DNA of 64,000 nt from Phallusia mammillata. Taxonomy: Eukaryota > Chordata > Ascidiacea > Phlebobranchia > Ascidiidae. The stretch is taken from NCBI GenBank assembly GCA_003260075.1, contig QLIY01000345.1, positions 88,320 to 152,319 on the forward strand, in the 5' to 3' direction. Every line of letters starts with the position of its first letter. Positions within the stretch are counted from its first letter, which is position 1. The notes beneath the pieces were generated by a model. That model worked only from the letters and a program-made list of their open reading frames with translations. It was not told the DNA's origin and searched no databases. Positions 1-11,969 of the stretch are shown one piece after another. Made by a program: the position numbers and the translations under genes.

Positions 1-126
1 GGTCCTTGTGATGATGTACAATGCAGTAAAGTTGTTGATGCACCACCTGATAAACCTCCATTGTCGCCTGTGCTTAAACTTGGTAATCACAGGAAAAGAA
101 GAAGGAAAACTTTACATGGATCTTGA
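1..126 (+). CDS. 3' end of an unidentified gene (terminal exon, partial)
   Basis: Frame 1 is open from the first base to a TGA at 124-126 and gives 41 residues. The piece is rich in proline and ends in a basic cluster (HRKRRRKT) that could act as a nuclear localisation signal. An AATAAA polyadenylation signal follows at 144-149, which supports a true 3' end. The upstream part lies outside the window, so neither family nor start can be given. I do not recognise the protein. Confidence 0.55.
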   Translation, partial: GPCDDVQCSKVVDAPPDKPPLSPVLKLGNHRKRRRKTLHGS

Positions 127-143
127 TTACTTATTATTGTTTG

Positions 144-149
144 AATAAA
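144..149 (+). terminator. polyadenylation signal AATAAA
   Basis: Canonical AATAAA 18 bases after the stop codon of the partial gene at the left edge. Confidence 0.6.
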
Positions 150-1111
150 GTTTTTAAGAAACGGTCTTTTTAGGAAACTTTTTTCTCTGTATTAAGACTA
201 GGACTGGACATTTCATGTGTAGTGTACTGTGGCAGTGATATTTAAACTTTTTCTCGTTAAGTACCACAAGAAGTTGAAATTAAATACGCTACGGTCCAGA
301 TATTAGCCCAGGGTTTAAAGAGGAATTCACAAATATTGAACAAACATAACAAGAGTTATAAGGAAATTGCTGTTGGTCAATGCAATAACTTAACAGATAC
401 ATTATAGCAAATCGTGACATCCGATTCGTAATCCTAAAAGTTGAGAAATTCTAATGTTACTTAAGTAAGAATACATCACGCAGATGTATATAGAATACAT
501 CACGCAGACGTTTCAACAATCGGGACTATTTTTTACCTTTTTCCAAAATTTGGTTTATAGCTAGATTTCACTGCACTTTATTATAGACTATGGGATTTTC
601 TGACCTCAGTATTAGCGGAATTGCGACTGTAATTGATTCACGCAAGCTTTTTGCGCAATCATACAGTAACTTTTAACAACAGTTTGATACGCCTTTCAGT
701 TTTGAGTTGGAAAGAAATTGCACAAGTACTTTCCAGAAACAGTTGCTTAACGAGATCTTGTGGATTAACGATTGGTTACGTAACGAAGCATGTGTAATTG
801 TTAGCTCTGTAAATAATCACGACAAAATTTTTGTTTGTATGTGTTAACAAATCAAGTATATTCAAGTAAAACTATTCATGCTCCAAAGTTTCGGTCGTAC
901 CGACATTTCAACCGAATATGTCATTTTGGCGATGTTTAGTTCGGTTTCGGTCGAATTTAAAACAGTTTGCGCCGAAATCCAACTTATAAACGACCAATCC
1001 CTCAAGTTTCACTTCCGACAAATTGCCTTGATTTCAAAAATTCGATGTTTCGAATGCACCTAACTACAAAACCATGTTTATTTTGTATTTTGTTTTCATG
1101 TCTGCTTAGAT
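150..1111. other. intergenic, no gene seen
   Basis: AT-rich sequence without a convincing coding exon. A short imperfect repeat containing ATACATCACGCAGA occurs twice at about 471-508. Confidence 0.5.
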
Positions 1112-1523
1112 CAGTGGTTCCCAAACTTTTTCATATATTTTTCAAAACGGTCCCTTTGCTATTATTTCGAGTGCTCGCGGTCCTTAAGCCTAAATCTGTA
1201 TTTCATAAAAACGAAAGTTGATTCCAGGATTTTAGCTGGTTATGCAAAATTGCGCAAAAAAATCATCCAAAGACAGCTTGTGACATCACAGACAAAACAA
1301 AAAGCATTACGATTGTGCGCGAACAATTGCATTTTTGATAGCTGTCATACAATAAAGGCTATTGTTTAGCAATGGAGACAGTCGATTTTTAATTCTACTT
1401 TGATTTAAACTTATTTAGTGGCACAAACTGAGAATTATAGAATTACTTCAACCACTTCGCGGTCCCCCCAAAATTGCCTCACGGACCCCTAAAGGACCGC
1501 GGACCCCAGTTTGGGAACCGCTG
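1112..1523. mobile_element. hAT-like MITE, 412 bp
   Basis: Terminal inverted repeats CAGTGGTTCCCAAAC at the left and the complementary TTTGGGAACCGCTG at the right. It is flanked by a perfect 8-bp target-site duplication GCTTAGAT (1104-1111 and 1524-1531). No transposase ORF is present. The 8-bp duplication and the CAGTGGTT ends are typical of non-autonomous hAT elements. Confidence 0.9.
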
Positions 1524-2090
1524 GCTTAGATCAAAATGTAAAACTTAAGGTCTTTTTATCACACTGAATCAAAAAACTTTACAGGAGTAAAACTTAAATA
1601 TCTCGAACCTTCTTGTCCAGTCATACACTATAATACCGTGCTTTCCGAGTAAGTATTTTTTATGACCATCCAATGATAAATTGTCACGTTGTTGTGAAAA
1701 TCGGTCGCGTGTCTTCATCAGTCACGCGGTATCGTTTGTATTTTTACCAGACACCCCGACCTGGTAATTTCGGTGTGATGACTTGATTGCGCAATTTGCA
1801 TGGCAAAAGTGTAACCACGAACGTTAATATGTTTAATCATGGTTGGTTTATATTGGCGAGGCCACGTAAAGGTCTTTTGAAAAGTAGAGTCCTATTTAAT
1901 ACACCAACCAACAGTTGTGGACAGAAGAAAAAAATCTATGATTCTTAGCAGTCGCAAAAATTTTTGGACAGTCACAAGCTGATGTGCAGTCATTACACAG
2001 ACAACGTTGATACTTTTTACAGGAAGTGTTCTGCACGATTATTGTGATACATCACGTGATAAGTGACAGCAGAAGCACGTGGTGCATGCG
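1524..2090. other. intergenic and promoter-proximal DNA
   Basis: No exon recognised. The right part leads into the TATA box of the small gene at 2298. CACGTG E-box cores occur just downstream, at about 2053 and 2077. Confidence 0.4.
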
Positions 2091-2092
2091 GT

Positions 2093-2103
2093 GCTATATA
2101 AAG
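2093..2103 (+). promoter_or_regulatory. TATA box of the 2298-2853 gene
   Basis: CTATATAAAGG is a near-consensus TATA box about 200 bases upstream of the chosen ATG. CACGTG-type E-boxes lie about 15 and 40 bases before it. Transcription would start near 2125-2130. Confidence 0.55.
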
Positions 2104-2297
2104 GGGCTGTGGACTTGGATCGCCATCAGATGCAAACAAGCTTCGTTGAAAACAGTGATCGAAGATTAATAAATCTACACATGTTAAAGGCAAAGCTCTA
2201 GCATTTTTGTATTGTGATTCCAAATTTCCTAAAGCTAATTGTTACGCATTTTTGTTGCAGAAATATATACATGTGTTTAATTAAAGAAAAACTAACA

Positions 2298-2853
2298 ATG
2301 AGAAGACAAGTATCCATAAAACAGCGAAGTTTGCATTCCCGGAGGAGGCCTCTTGCAAAGTACTTTCCGAAAATCAAAAAAGCAATCAAACGCAGTGGTT
2401 CAAAGCAATCCATCGCTCAAACACCAACGTTTTCAGCTTCAAGTGACGTTCAACCCAAAGAAAAACATGTGGTCTCGCAAAACGAAAACATTGAGAAAAT
2501 GGACGTGAGGCTGTTCAGGGAATCCATTAAGGAAGCAGAAAAGAAAAGGGTAGGTTGCACTTTTGTTATATTTTTAAAGTATTTGCCGATAAAATTATTG
2601 ATACTTTTTTGTGTGTGTTTTTGGCTAAATTCTAACAAACTGAATGCATTTGCAGATGTCGCGAGAATTCGAAATTACTCTGAAGAAACTGAAACTCTAC
2701 CGACAGACTTCACTTCAACCGGTTCCTTTGTCTCCAGACTGCGTAAAGGAGGACATCATTATCCCGCAGGTTGTGAAGCATCGGGAAGGGGATCTTGATT
2801 CCACAATTGTTCACGTGACTAAAGATGAGGACATCCTTCCAAGAAAAACATAA
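2298..2853 (+). CDS. small basic protein, two exons, unknown function
   Basis: Exon 1 (2298-2549) starts at an ATG preceded by AACA and ends in phase 0 at a GTAGGT donor. Exon 2 (2656-2850 plus stop TAA) follows a TTTGCAG acceptor. The product is about 149 residues. The N-terminal third is strongly basic (MRRQ..., then SRRRPLAKYFPKIKKAIKR); the middle is Ser/Gln rich with a predicted helical, charged stretch; the C-terminal part is acidic to mixed (EDIIIPQVVKHREGDLDS). There is no signal peptide or membrane segment. An AATAAA lies at about 3149. Longer open sequence upstream of 2298 probably reads through 5' UTR or an intron. I do not recognise the family. Confidence 0.55.
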
Positions 2854-4251
2854 AAAAGAAAAAACATCTTCACAGACTTTGACTTTGGTGTGCTCCAAAA
2901 TGTTGCACAGAACCAAGAGAAATCGTTGTAAAGGGCCAACGATGTGGATTAAACTAAACAGTTTACTACTGTAAAAAATACGGTTTCCCTCTGCGTCAAG
3001 ATGTTGTTACACAACCTTGGGCAAGCAAACGTTTTATGTTTTCGCTTTTTGCACTGTTGTGGTGAAATGAAGATGAATGATTGATAGTAATTAATATGTG
3101 CGATGTATTTTTCACTATACCGTGTGTATCATGTTGGTCATGTAAACAATAAATGCATTTTAAGTGCAAGTGTGTGTGTCAGACAAACAGTTGGAGACTT
3201 CGAGTGCTATATATTATATGTATTTTAAGGGAAGTTGTCGAAAAAACAACGACGACAAAAATAGTGCAAATACACGACAAAAGATTTCGGAACAACTCTA
3301 TAACATCAGCCAAATGCGAAGCACAACATTTTTACTCAACAAGCATTAAAACACATGTGCAGCTATTTGGAATTCTCTAATTTGGTTAATGTCACGAACT
3401 GAAATTTTACAAGTATTGTTCGCGGAAACGATTCTTTAAACTTGCAAGCCTTGACACATGATAGTCACGACACCGAACAGTCATGTCTCGAATGATCGAA
3501 ACAATCCTATGTTTATGCACAGACCAAGCACATCGTGACATGAATGTTTGTCTGAGCTGGTTTGAAGATTAAAAACTCGCTCGTATTTTCCATTAAAGCT
3601 CTTCATGTCATGCCACGGTTACAGAAAAACGACTGCAATAAGATACAGTCACATTTTGTCTCGACTAAATTTTAAGTAAATGTGGCCAAATTCTAGCTAC
3701 TGTGCGTTAAACTTTAGTGTAATTAGTGTTTTACAAAATGACTTAAATGGCCATGCGCCAGCACCAACGCCAACCACAGTGTAATATGTCGTGTGACAAA
3801 AACAAAACCAATTAAAGTAGACACAACAAAACAAAAATATAGAAACGTTAAACTAAGAGTTATAAATAATACAATGGAAATAAAATTGTCTGACAACTAT
3901 TCTTTAAATTTCTGTTAAAGTATTAGCACATAAAAAACAGTTTTTTTCCTTAAACCTTAAAAGAGCTTGTTTTTTTTCGACAAACGTTTTGGTTTTACAA
4001 AAAAAAATTGACTAACTACGGTCGCCATTTACGAGTATTTACGAGCACCTACAGGTGATATATTTGTTTAGCAACATAGTACAACAACTACTCAAGCGTC
4101 TAAAAGCATGGTTCGTTGGTGGAAGATTTACATACAAAAACAAAAGTGCAAACAATTGACAAAATGCAGCAATTTTTTTAACCGCTCTCATTCGCAAACA
4201 TGTGTTGCATATTATGGAACTGTAACATAACATATAGACTAAGCGGACTCC
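2854..4251. other. 3' UTR and intergenic DNA
   Basis: Contains the probable 3' UTR of the small gene, up to the AATAAA near 3149. The rest is AT-rich sequence in which no coding exon could be supported. Confidence 0.4.
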
Positions 4252-7200
4252 TTAGGGCCGAACAGGTATCGAATGACTTTGGCGCAAAACGTCTGAAAAT
4301 CCTGTCCTGGGCGACAAACCCTTTGGCGTGTGGGCCGGTGACGTTATTCTGGCTGTAAGTGAGCCATCGCGCGGTAACTTAGGGTTGTCAGGTTTGTCGA
4401 CATCGACAACCACCATGGACAATTTGTCAGTTATGTAATGCTTCTTCGTTGAGTTGTGCAGGGTGGATGGGTTGGGGTTGTGCAAAAGAATTGAACTTTC
4501 GGCACCTTTGTCTCCAAGACTGAATGTCACAGATTTGCTGTTTCGGCTGTTTTGAAAAAAAGTTATAGAAGTTATGACGAATTGTGGTACAAAGACTTGA
4601 CTTAAAACGGAAATTCATTTCTTAATGACATTGAGTCGGTAGTTTTTTTCTCAACATTTTAAACACTTGGAGTGATATTTTTGTGTAAGCATAAAAATGT
4701 GCTCAAAGGCGCAACAAAAGCTTAGGCACATTCAACTTGATACTGTTTGACTTTTTTCATAAGATTACTGTTAAAATGTTACATAGCAAAAAGTACCCGG
4801 CTTTATTTAACGAAACACTGATTTTGCACAATCATCTTTTCCATCAAATAACCCAAACGTGACTGACCTCACATAGTAGCCATCCCTCTCAGCGACCTTC
4901 GTCAGTTTGTCATTGACCGTCAGCGACGGATCGGGAAGTGCTTGCGTCACCCAGGGAGAGCAATGGACACGTGATGTGACTGTACGTGTTGGATGACCCG
5001 GAGATCTCTCGGGTACGTGGTATACGATGCGCGTAGTGACGTTTAAAGGCTTGGGAGGAGTTCTGTAATGCATAAAAGTACTTAGTGCCGAGGGATTTAC
5101 GCAGGGAATTTATGACAACGACCTCGTATTATGAGATATATGGGATAAAACGGTTTTAAGAAAGTTCGGTTGTTGTTTTCTCTGGGCATGAAAAGCTGAC
5201 GTTATATATTTACGGGTTTCACCAAGATTAGTCTTTTTCATCGAATTTATTAACTCGTAGCATTTGTATCTGACGTTTTTGTCCATGTGATAGATAATGA
5301 AACATGCATGATGTTGTGCGCACATGCATAGCACACACGTCATTAGTAATTGGCACATTTCGTTTAAAGCTTTTGTTTAAATTTTTTCATGATTGAAAGC
5401 ATTTTCTGAAAATCGCAACAGGATAATTTGCCTGTCTTGTGTAACCAAAATAAAACTCCCGGTGTAAAAAACTCTTTCTTTGCTGGGTTTTCTTGACTAG
5501 AGTTACTACGAAACGAAATGGTTTGGTGTCGTTGTAAACTTTTAAATGTTTTTTTTGTGTACTGACACTCTTTGAGAACTATCTCTTCAACTGATATTTA
5601 GGCGAATAAAGTGAATAGTGTGTGTATACTGGCTTTGTATTATAACACAAGTACGTTACAGGGTGTATTCTTACCCGGTTTCTCGTTTAATTGTCCAGAT
5701 TTGCTTTGTCTTATCCGAGTCTGTGACGTCACCAACTGTGACGTCATTTGACGACTGGGCTGCTGCGTAGTAATTCCGCACTTTGTAGTTAATTCCGTCT
5801 TTTTTTGTGCGCTGTGCACATTTTTTTGTCAACTGGGGTCCATAAGCAATGTTAGGGTCAGAGTAAGTCCCTTGAAGTTTTCCTGTCTTATCTGGTGGAC
5901 GGGGACGGGTGGGGGGTCGTAGCAGCACATTTTCGTATTTTCCCGTCGAGTTTCTCAGGGCAACTACAGTTTCTCCGTACTGCCCTCTTGTGTTGGAACT
6001 TGCACGTTCAAAGTTGCCACCAGGTAGCGTGGTTCGATGGCCACTTTCTTCACTGCTTCTTGTAACTGTAATACGCAAAACAACCGCTTTTGTGCCAAGT
6101 CAATACGAAACCGTTTAACAAGCTTTATGCTCATTTTTTTCGCTTATCTTAATATTTCACCACTGGCTTGCTATATCACAATGTAACTATTTAAACATGA
6201 TCAACATCAATCGAGTTGTTTTTTTACCATTAGCATTAGCGGGATTTGAACTGGTCAGTGAAGTAGGAGTATTAAGGGATCGTCGCAACGGTGTACTTGA
6301 AGTTACAGGAATGCGGTTGGTGTAAAGAAGACGGCCAGGCACAACGTCCGTAATTGTGTTTCCTCTGGAAACCCAAAACATTACAACTTAGCTTGTAAAA
6401 TCAGGATAAACAACCCAAATCGAAACAAATTTGCGAGAAAACACAAATGTGTTAGTATATTTGGGTGTGCAATCATACAAACCAAGTAATCAATTACGGA
6501 AACCGCCTGATTTAAAATGCTCTGGCTGGATTTATAAACCTTATTATATTTTTGCTATGTTTTGTAGTTTTTTTGTAGTAACAGTCTTTTTAGTTTACTT
6601 TTCAATGCTGGTGGTAAAACCCTGCTGCTTTGACAGCAAAAGCAACCGTTCACTGTTGATCTTGCTTAGTAATGGTTGTCGTGCAGGAGACGTCGATGGT
6701 CGACCGCTAGGTGGAGGTGGACGTTGGTTGTCGGAGGACTTAAGCTGCGCATCGCCTTTGCCCAATGATCCACTATTTCTTGTTTTCTCAATTCCATTGC
6801 TGTAACAGAATATTCAAAGACATATGCATTACCATTTTGACTGGTTGAGTTTACTATTTTTTGTATGGCGAAAAATAGTCAAAAAATGTTCAGCTGAGGG
6901 CTTTAATAGATATACTTTAGGATGACAAAATTTACGTATAATAGCCAATAACGAGTGGATATATTTTGGTCTTAAAATGGTCAATACTATTTATACCAAT
7001 GGGCATTGTATAGATTGAACCCAAAGATTTCTTTTGTATATTTTGAGTATTACCTCGAACCTTCCTTCTCCTGGGACCGACTGGCTGTTGTCAAACGTCT
7101 TTGTGTCGCGGCACTTCGTACGGGAGCTGAGAAAAGGCCCTAAATATACAGTTTATTACTAAACCTTACAACACATTTCATGACATCAAAATAAGTAAAA

Positions 7201-9171
7201 GAATTAGTGTATAAAAGACCCCAAACTCTTTTAAACGAACCTTTAACATTCTTTTAGACCAGTGGTTCTCAACCGCCGGTCNTTAAGGTTGAAAATGCGC
7301 TGTCAAGCTAATTGCCTAGCTCAAGTAAAATATGTAAAGTGGACCGGTCCCGGTCCGCGTCAACTTTCCTGCCGGTCCGCCAAATATATTGCAATTTTAT
7401 ATCTCAATTGCAAAAAGCAAGATGTTGAAGGCAGAGAAATCGTGTGAAAGTGAACGCTCTACTTCGCCTTGCAGAAACTTCATTAGAACCGCGTTTAACA
7501 CGTATAATATCAAACAGACAGCAGCAAACTTCTCATTAAGTTGAATTTTTCATACTTATTTTGGGTTGATGTTGAAAGTCCACCGGTCCGCAAAATTTGT
7601 TTTATAAGTTGACCGGTCCGCAAACTTAAAAGGTTGAGAACCACTGTTTTAGACTATATTAATTTATTGGTTTCATCCATCGGAGTGCAAAGGTACAGTT
7701 ATTTTTGAAAGTGCAAATACAGGTTCTATTGTGTACATCGATTGGCCGTCCACATTCCACACATTGGAGCAGTGTTGAATGCAAGATTAAATATTAACAT
7801 TCGCACAGGTTTAAATATAATCACTACCTTCACACATCAAAAGCCTTTGAATGAATGTGAATGTCAATAAACCGCGATCGATCTTGGGTGAAATGAAATT
7901 GTGAGCGATTTTCAAAATGCACAAATTAGATCAATTTCGACCGACAATTTGTGGCCAATAGGTTTGGTATGAATTAGTGGCCACGTTACCAAATCGCTTT
8001 AAACAGATCTGAAACATATTCACATAAACATATTTTGACACTGAAGGGTATCATGTTGTTTATCATTAGAAATTGCAGGATCTGAAGTGGTCAGTAAAGT
8101 AGACGATCGTTGCAACTGTGTATTTGAACTTGAAGTTATGGGAATGCGCCTGGTTTAAATATTACTTTACAGTGGAAAGACGTCGTTTGATTTAAATTGA
8201 TATTTCAAACATGATTTACCTGTCTCCGCAACAGTTTGCTCGCTGAGCCACCTCGTAGAGCATTTCCCTTGTCGTCGTGTTCGCCGGGGTTGTCCTGACG
8301 ACTTACGGCCTCCAAGATCTCAAGCGGTGTCCTCCACTTCCTTTTCTCCACTCCTGTCTCCTTTGTCAGTCCGTAAGGAACTTCTCTGCAATAAGACTGA
8401 CCATTTAAAAAGTTTGTTTACCCAATGACAACATTAAAAAATTAATGGATGCTAATAAGTAGGGATCCTAAGAGTTTCGGTTTGTGAAAGAACGTTCCGT
8501 AAGTAACGGTATCACTGTCAATACACACTTTGTTTTGTAGTGTTTAAATAGGTGCTCGAGTTGTCAGTAGAGGAACCTAAAATTCTTGTTACTCCATATT
8601 GGAAAAAAAATGTATTTTTGTTGAAAAATATTGTATTTTTGCCTAACTTGGCTAAATCAGGAAATCTTCGAAACTGCCTATAATGAACAAATTATGGTCG
8701 ACTACAAACCATTGCTGCATATCGTTGCTCATTTAAGAGCCGTAGTATAACAACGAACAGGGGGGGGGGGAAAAACTGCCTATAATGAACAAATTATGGT
8801 TGACTACAAACCACTGCTGCATATCGTTGCTCATTTAAGAGCCGTAGTATAACAACGAACAGTATAAAGCACATAGAGAAGATAGTCGCTAAATCGATTC
8901 GGTACTGTGCTTGAAGGCAAGGGTAATTGCATGTATGGGCCTCTAGGCATCCGGGTGACAGTAAAATTGGACATTAACGATATCGTATGTCTTCTAACGA
9001 CGTCAAATCGACTGCAACGAACGGCTGATGCAGTGTCATGTTTGTGTGTGCGCGGCCGCCTGAATCCTTGATGGTCGTGTTGGATTTGTCATCTTGGACA
9101 ACGTAATCTGCTTTCTGGTGAATCGAATCCATATTTATTTTCCACTTACTTTCGCCAAGTGTCGATTTCAA
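4252..9171 (-). CDS. multi-exon gene for a low-complexity, probably disordered protein
   Basis: Linked exons in transcript order: about 8985-9171 (possible first exon), 8220-8385, 7054-7126, 6599-6799, 6228-6364, 5675-6065, 4868-5062 and 4252-4537 (stop at 4252). From 7126 down to the stop every junction has GT/AG sites and joins in frame. The link between 8220-8385 and 7054-7126 does not keep frame, so an exon there is missing or mis-called. The product is rich in Ser, Thr, Pro and Arg, with a PPPP run and stretches such as RPPTRPRPPDKTGK. No membrane segment or known domain is visible. The last two exons carry the similar peptides SVTFGLFDG (read past the 4868 donor) and SVTFSLGDK, which suggests an internal exon duplication. 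The function is unknown; a cytoskeletal or ciliary scaffold is only a guess. Confidence 0.6.
7260..7646. mobile_element. hAT-like MITE, 387 bp
   Basis: Inverted termini CAGTGGTTCTCAACC and GGTTGAGAACCACTG with a perfect 8-bp duplication TTTTAGAC (7252-7259 and 7647-7654). It sits in an intron of the minus-strand gene. A single ambiguous base n lies at 7282. It carries no ORF for a transposase. Confidence 0.93.
8068..8155 (-). pseudogene. decayed copy of the exon at 6228-6364
   Basis: On the minus strand this segment resembles about 85 bases of the exon at 6228-6364 (around 6240-6325), including the stretches coding for the Thr/Ser-rich part. It has scattered substitutions and lost bases that break the frame. 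It lies in the intron upstream of the exon it resembles, so it looks like a tandem exon duplicate that decayed. Confidence 0.5.
8671..8862. repeat. 90-bp direct repeat around a 10-G run
   Basis: Copies at 8671-8760 and 8773-8862 differ at two positions and are separated by exactly 10 G (8761-8770). Probable assembly gap between overlapping alleles. Confidence 0.85.
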
Positions 9172-10189
9172 TAAACTTTAGCGGCGTGAGAAACTGGCAA
9201 ATTTCGTCCTTTGCTACCACGTTTTTAAGGATAGCCTGGTTCGTCTGGAAAAAACAATACGTATAAATCATGTTTTTCACAAGTTTAAATAACTATGTTA
9301 CAGAATCTAAACAGACTAAAGTACACATGATCTTTCACGCCCACGCTATTCATTTGATAAACATGGCAGCATGACTGCCATACAATACTGGGCGGGGGGC
9401 AATAGTGGTTTGAAATGTCAAACTGGTGCAACCAAGCGAATTAAACACCCCGGAATTATTGGATCAACATAATCTAATTCAATACCAAATAGTTTTAAGA
9501 CCAAACCCACAGAGGTAAAGAGAAAGCTGTATCCTAAATCTTAAAATTCTTTTAACATTCAGTACATTTCTCCTGTTTAAGGTTGAAAAAATAATAATTG
9601 CTTAGTTCAAGTAAAATATGTAAAGTAAAATATCAAAAAGGATGGATTTATTATTTTAATGGATTTTTTCTTTTACTCTTGTGAGGTCAATCTATCAAAT
9701 TTTTGTTGTGGTTTGGCAAAAAGTGATCACCTCCGAGTCCAGCAAGTAAGATGTTTCCTCATGCCTTGCAACTTGTTCGATCCTCATCGTGGGGGGGGGG
9801 GATTTTTTATTTTAATCGATTTTTTCTTTTACTTTTGTGAGGTCAATCTATCAATTTTTTGTTGTGGTTTGGCAAAAAGTGATCACCTCCGAGTCCAACA
9901 AGTAAGATGTTTCCTCATGCCTTGCAACTTGTTCGATCCTCATCGTGCTTCGACGACGAATCTTCTTTTTCTCTGTTACAAAACAAAGACAAAGCTTTGT
10001 TAAGGTAAATGACTCACAACGGTGTTCTTCAAAAATAATTTACACTGAAGATTATTTGTATCACTTTTGCAAAATAATTTGTTGATCGGTTGCAGTACTA
10101 TAAATTGACGTCACAAAGCGTTACGTCACGCAACCTCGCGGTACAAAAATCAAGAACGAAAAGATAGGACAAAAAGCATATGTGGATGT
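9172..10189. other. intergenic, no gene seen apart from the repeat below
   Basis: No exon supported. Open frames here run across the duplicated G-run junction and are not credible. Confidence 0.45.
9646..9946. repeat. about 145-bp direct repeat around an 11-G run
   Basis: Left copy 9646-9791 (its last base is G), right copy from 9802. The run 9791-9801 is 10 G plus one native G, as shown by the right copy, which reads CATCGTGC. Confidence 0.85.
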
Positions 10190-10335
10190 CAATTCCCCTT
10201 GTGATTATTACGTAAGTTGGACAATAAAAAAGAAACAAAAAAGTTTCGAAAATCTTGGGGGGGGGGCAATTCCCCTTGTGATTATTATACGTAAGTTGGA
10301 CAATAAAAAAGAAACAAAAAAGTTTCGAAAATCTT
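10190..10335. repeat. 67-bp direct repeat around a 10-G run
   Basis: Left copy 10190-10256, right copy 10267-10335, with a 2-base indel between them. The G run is at 10257-10266. Confidence 0.85.
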
Positions 10336-11692
10336 ACTTTTACTTTTTTTGAAGTTCAAAGTGTTATTATCTGAATGTCAAGTTCAAGATTTTTTTCTTT
10401 ACATGACAGTAAAAGCACACATACGTATAACAGTGAAAGGGCATTAGATGTGGGCGGTTAACACAAGTCCATCAGCTACAGCGCCGGGCTTACCGCAATG
10501 ACGCTGTTAACATCATAGGCACGAAAAGCAAACAAGTTTAGAAGAATATCAAGTGAAAGGGTTTTTTGGGACAATAAGCCTGGGACCCAACGCACAATCG
10601 AATCACGGTAATCCATCAAATAACAAATACAGTGCGCATGAGCTCCGGGTCGCGAACGGAGAAAGATAAACAAGATGCCGACGACGGAAAACGGCGAACA
10701 GTTGGAAGCGGTTCAGGTTGTTGCTTTAACGCCAAGTGACCCGACTTGAAAATGTCGTTCAAGATCCGATACTGTTTCTTTCGCTTTTTAATGATCTTTA
10801 AAAACCGGAATTGTGCAACATGACTTTGTTCAATATGAGCTATGCAAACGTGACAACAAAACTACGCTTTTCGCCCCACAACAGTTTGTGCTTGTAAACA
10901 ATGAAAAACTTCAGAGTCGACGAAAGTGGAAAAAACATACCCGTAATTTACACACAAACATTTAACAATATGGCCGCCAACGACACTACTGATGTTGGTA
11001 GTTCGATAAAAGCTTTCACTTTATTACTTACTATCCCCTTTTTCAACATAGTTATTCTAAAAGGCCATTTGAATTTGGGTGGCTTCTGGCGTTCACCATT
11101 TCAAAACCCAGTAATGCCTTTAACAAACATGGGGAAGCGTCAGTCACCTGTTAAAGCGATTGGACGCGGTTGCTCCTTTAAGTCCGAACGCTTTCGCGTT
11201 GTTGCCATACTAGAATGTCGCGAGGTCTTCAAACGAACTGGGGGGTATTGCTTGGTGGGCCTATCGTATAACTCCTCAATTCTCATGGTGCCAGAAATAC
11301 ATTTGTTCTATGTGCTGACATTTCACTCAAATATTAAATAAGACTAGACTGGCTACAATTACCTAAAGTCTTTAGAGGCCAAAAGCTATTAATTGGAGAA
11401 ACTATTCTTCGCAAACATGACAAATTTTTACGAGAAAATTTTGCCCAAAAAGCTCGTAAGGCAAATGCTTACCCTGGTCCAAGACCTTTCTTAAGGAAAC
11501 AGCTTAGAATGGCGATTTGGGTAAGCTGTGCTATTTATTAAAATATTGCCGAATATTTGGATAACGTCAACGTAGTTCACGGCTTCACGCGGTCGTTGAC
11601 GGATATAAATTGTTTTATTTCAGAGTTTACAAAGCGAAGGAAACAGCAGCAAGTTACGTAGGGTAAATTCAACTTGTTTTTATCTTGTACCG
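10336..11692. other. intergenic, no gene established
   Basis: A 146-codon plus-strand frame at 10901-11341 and an ATGCCGACG start at about 10675 were seen, but neither has supporting splice structure or recognisable sequence. Confidence 0.35.
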
Positions 11693-11969
11693 TGTTACTA
11701 GCTAGCTCTGGCCTTTTTGACATCGCCACGACCGATGCATTGCATTTTCTCATAGTGATCGTTTTTAGTGCTTCTTGTTATTGTAACCATCAGCGAAATT
11801 GACGGACCACTGTTACTTCCCTTGTGGGGGGGGGGTTGTTACTAGCTAGCTCTGGCCTTTTTGACATCGCCACGATCGATGCATTGTATTTTCTCATAGT
11901 GATCGTTTTTAGTGCTTCTTATTATTGTAACCATCAGCGAAATTGACGGACCACTGTTACTTCCCTTGT
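11693..11969. repeat. 133-bp direct repeat around a 10-G run
   Basis: Copies 11693-11825 and 11837-11969 are nearly identical. The G run is 11826-11835. Confidence 0.85.

Noticed and set aside
10901..11341. 146-codon plus-strand ORF
   Set aside because: No recognisable domain, no splice context, and the composition equals that of the surrounding intergenic DNA.
8671..11969. CRISPR-like or satellite array from the regularly occurring direct repeats
   Set aside because: Each repeat pair is unique in sequence, with no shared repeat unit and no spacers. The organism is a eukaryote.
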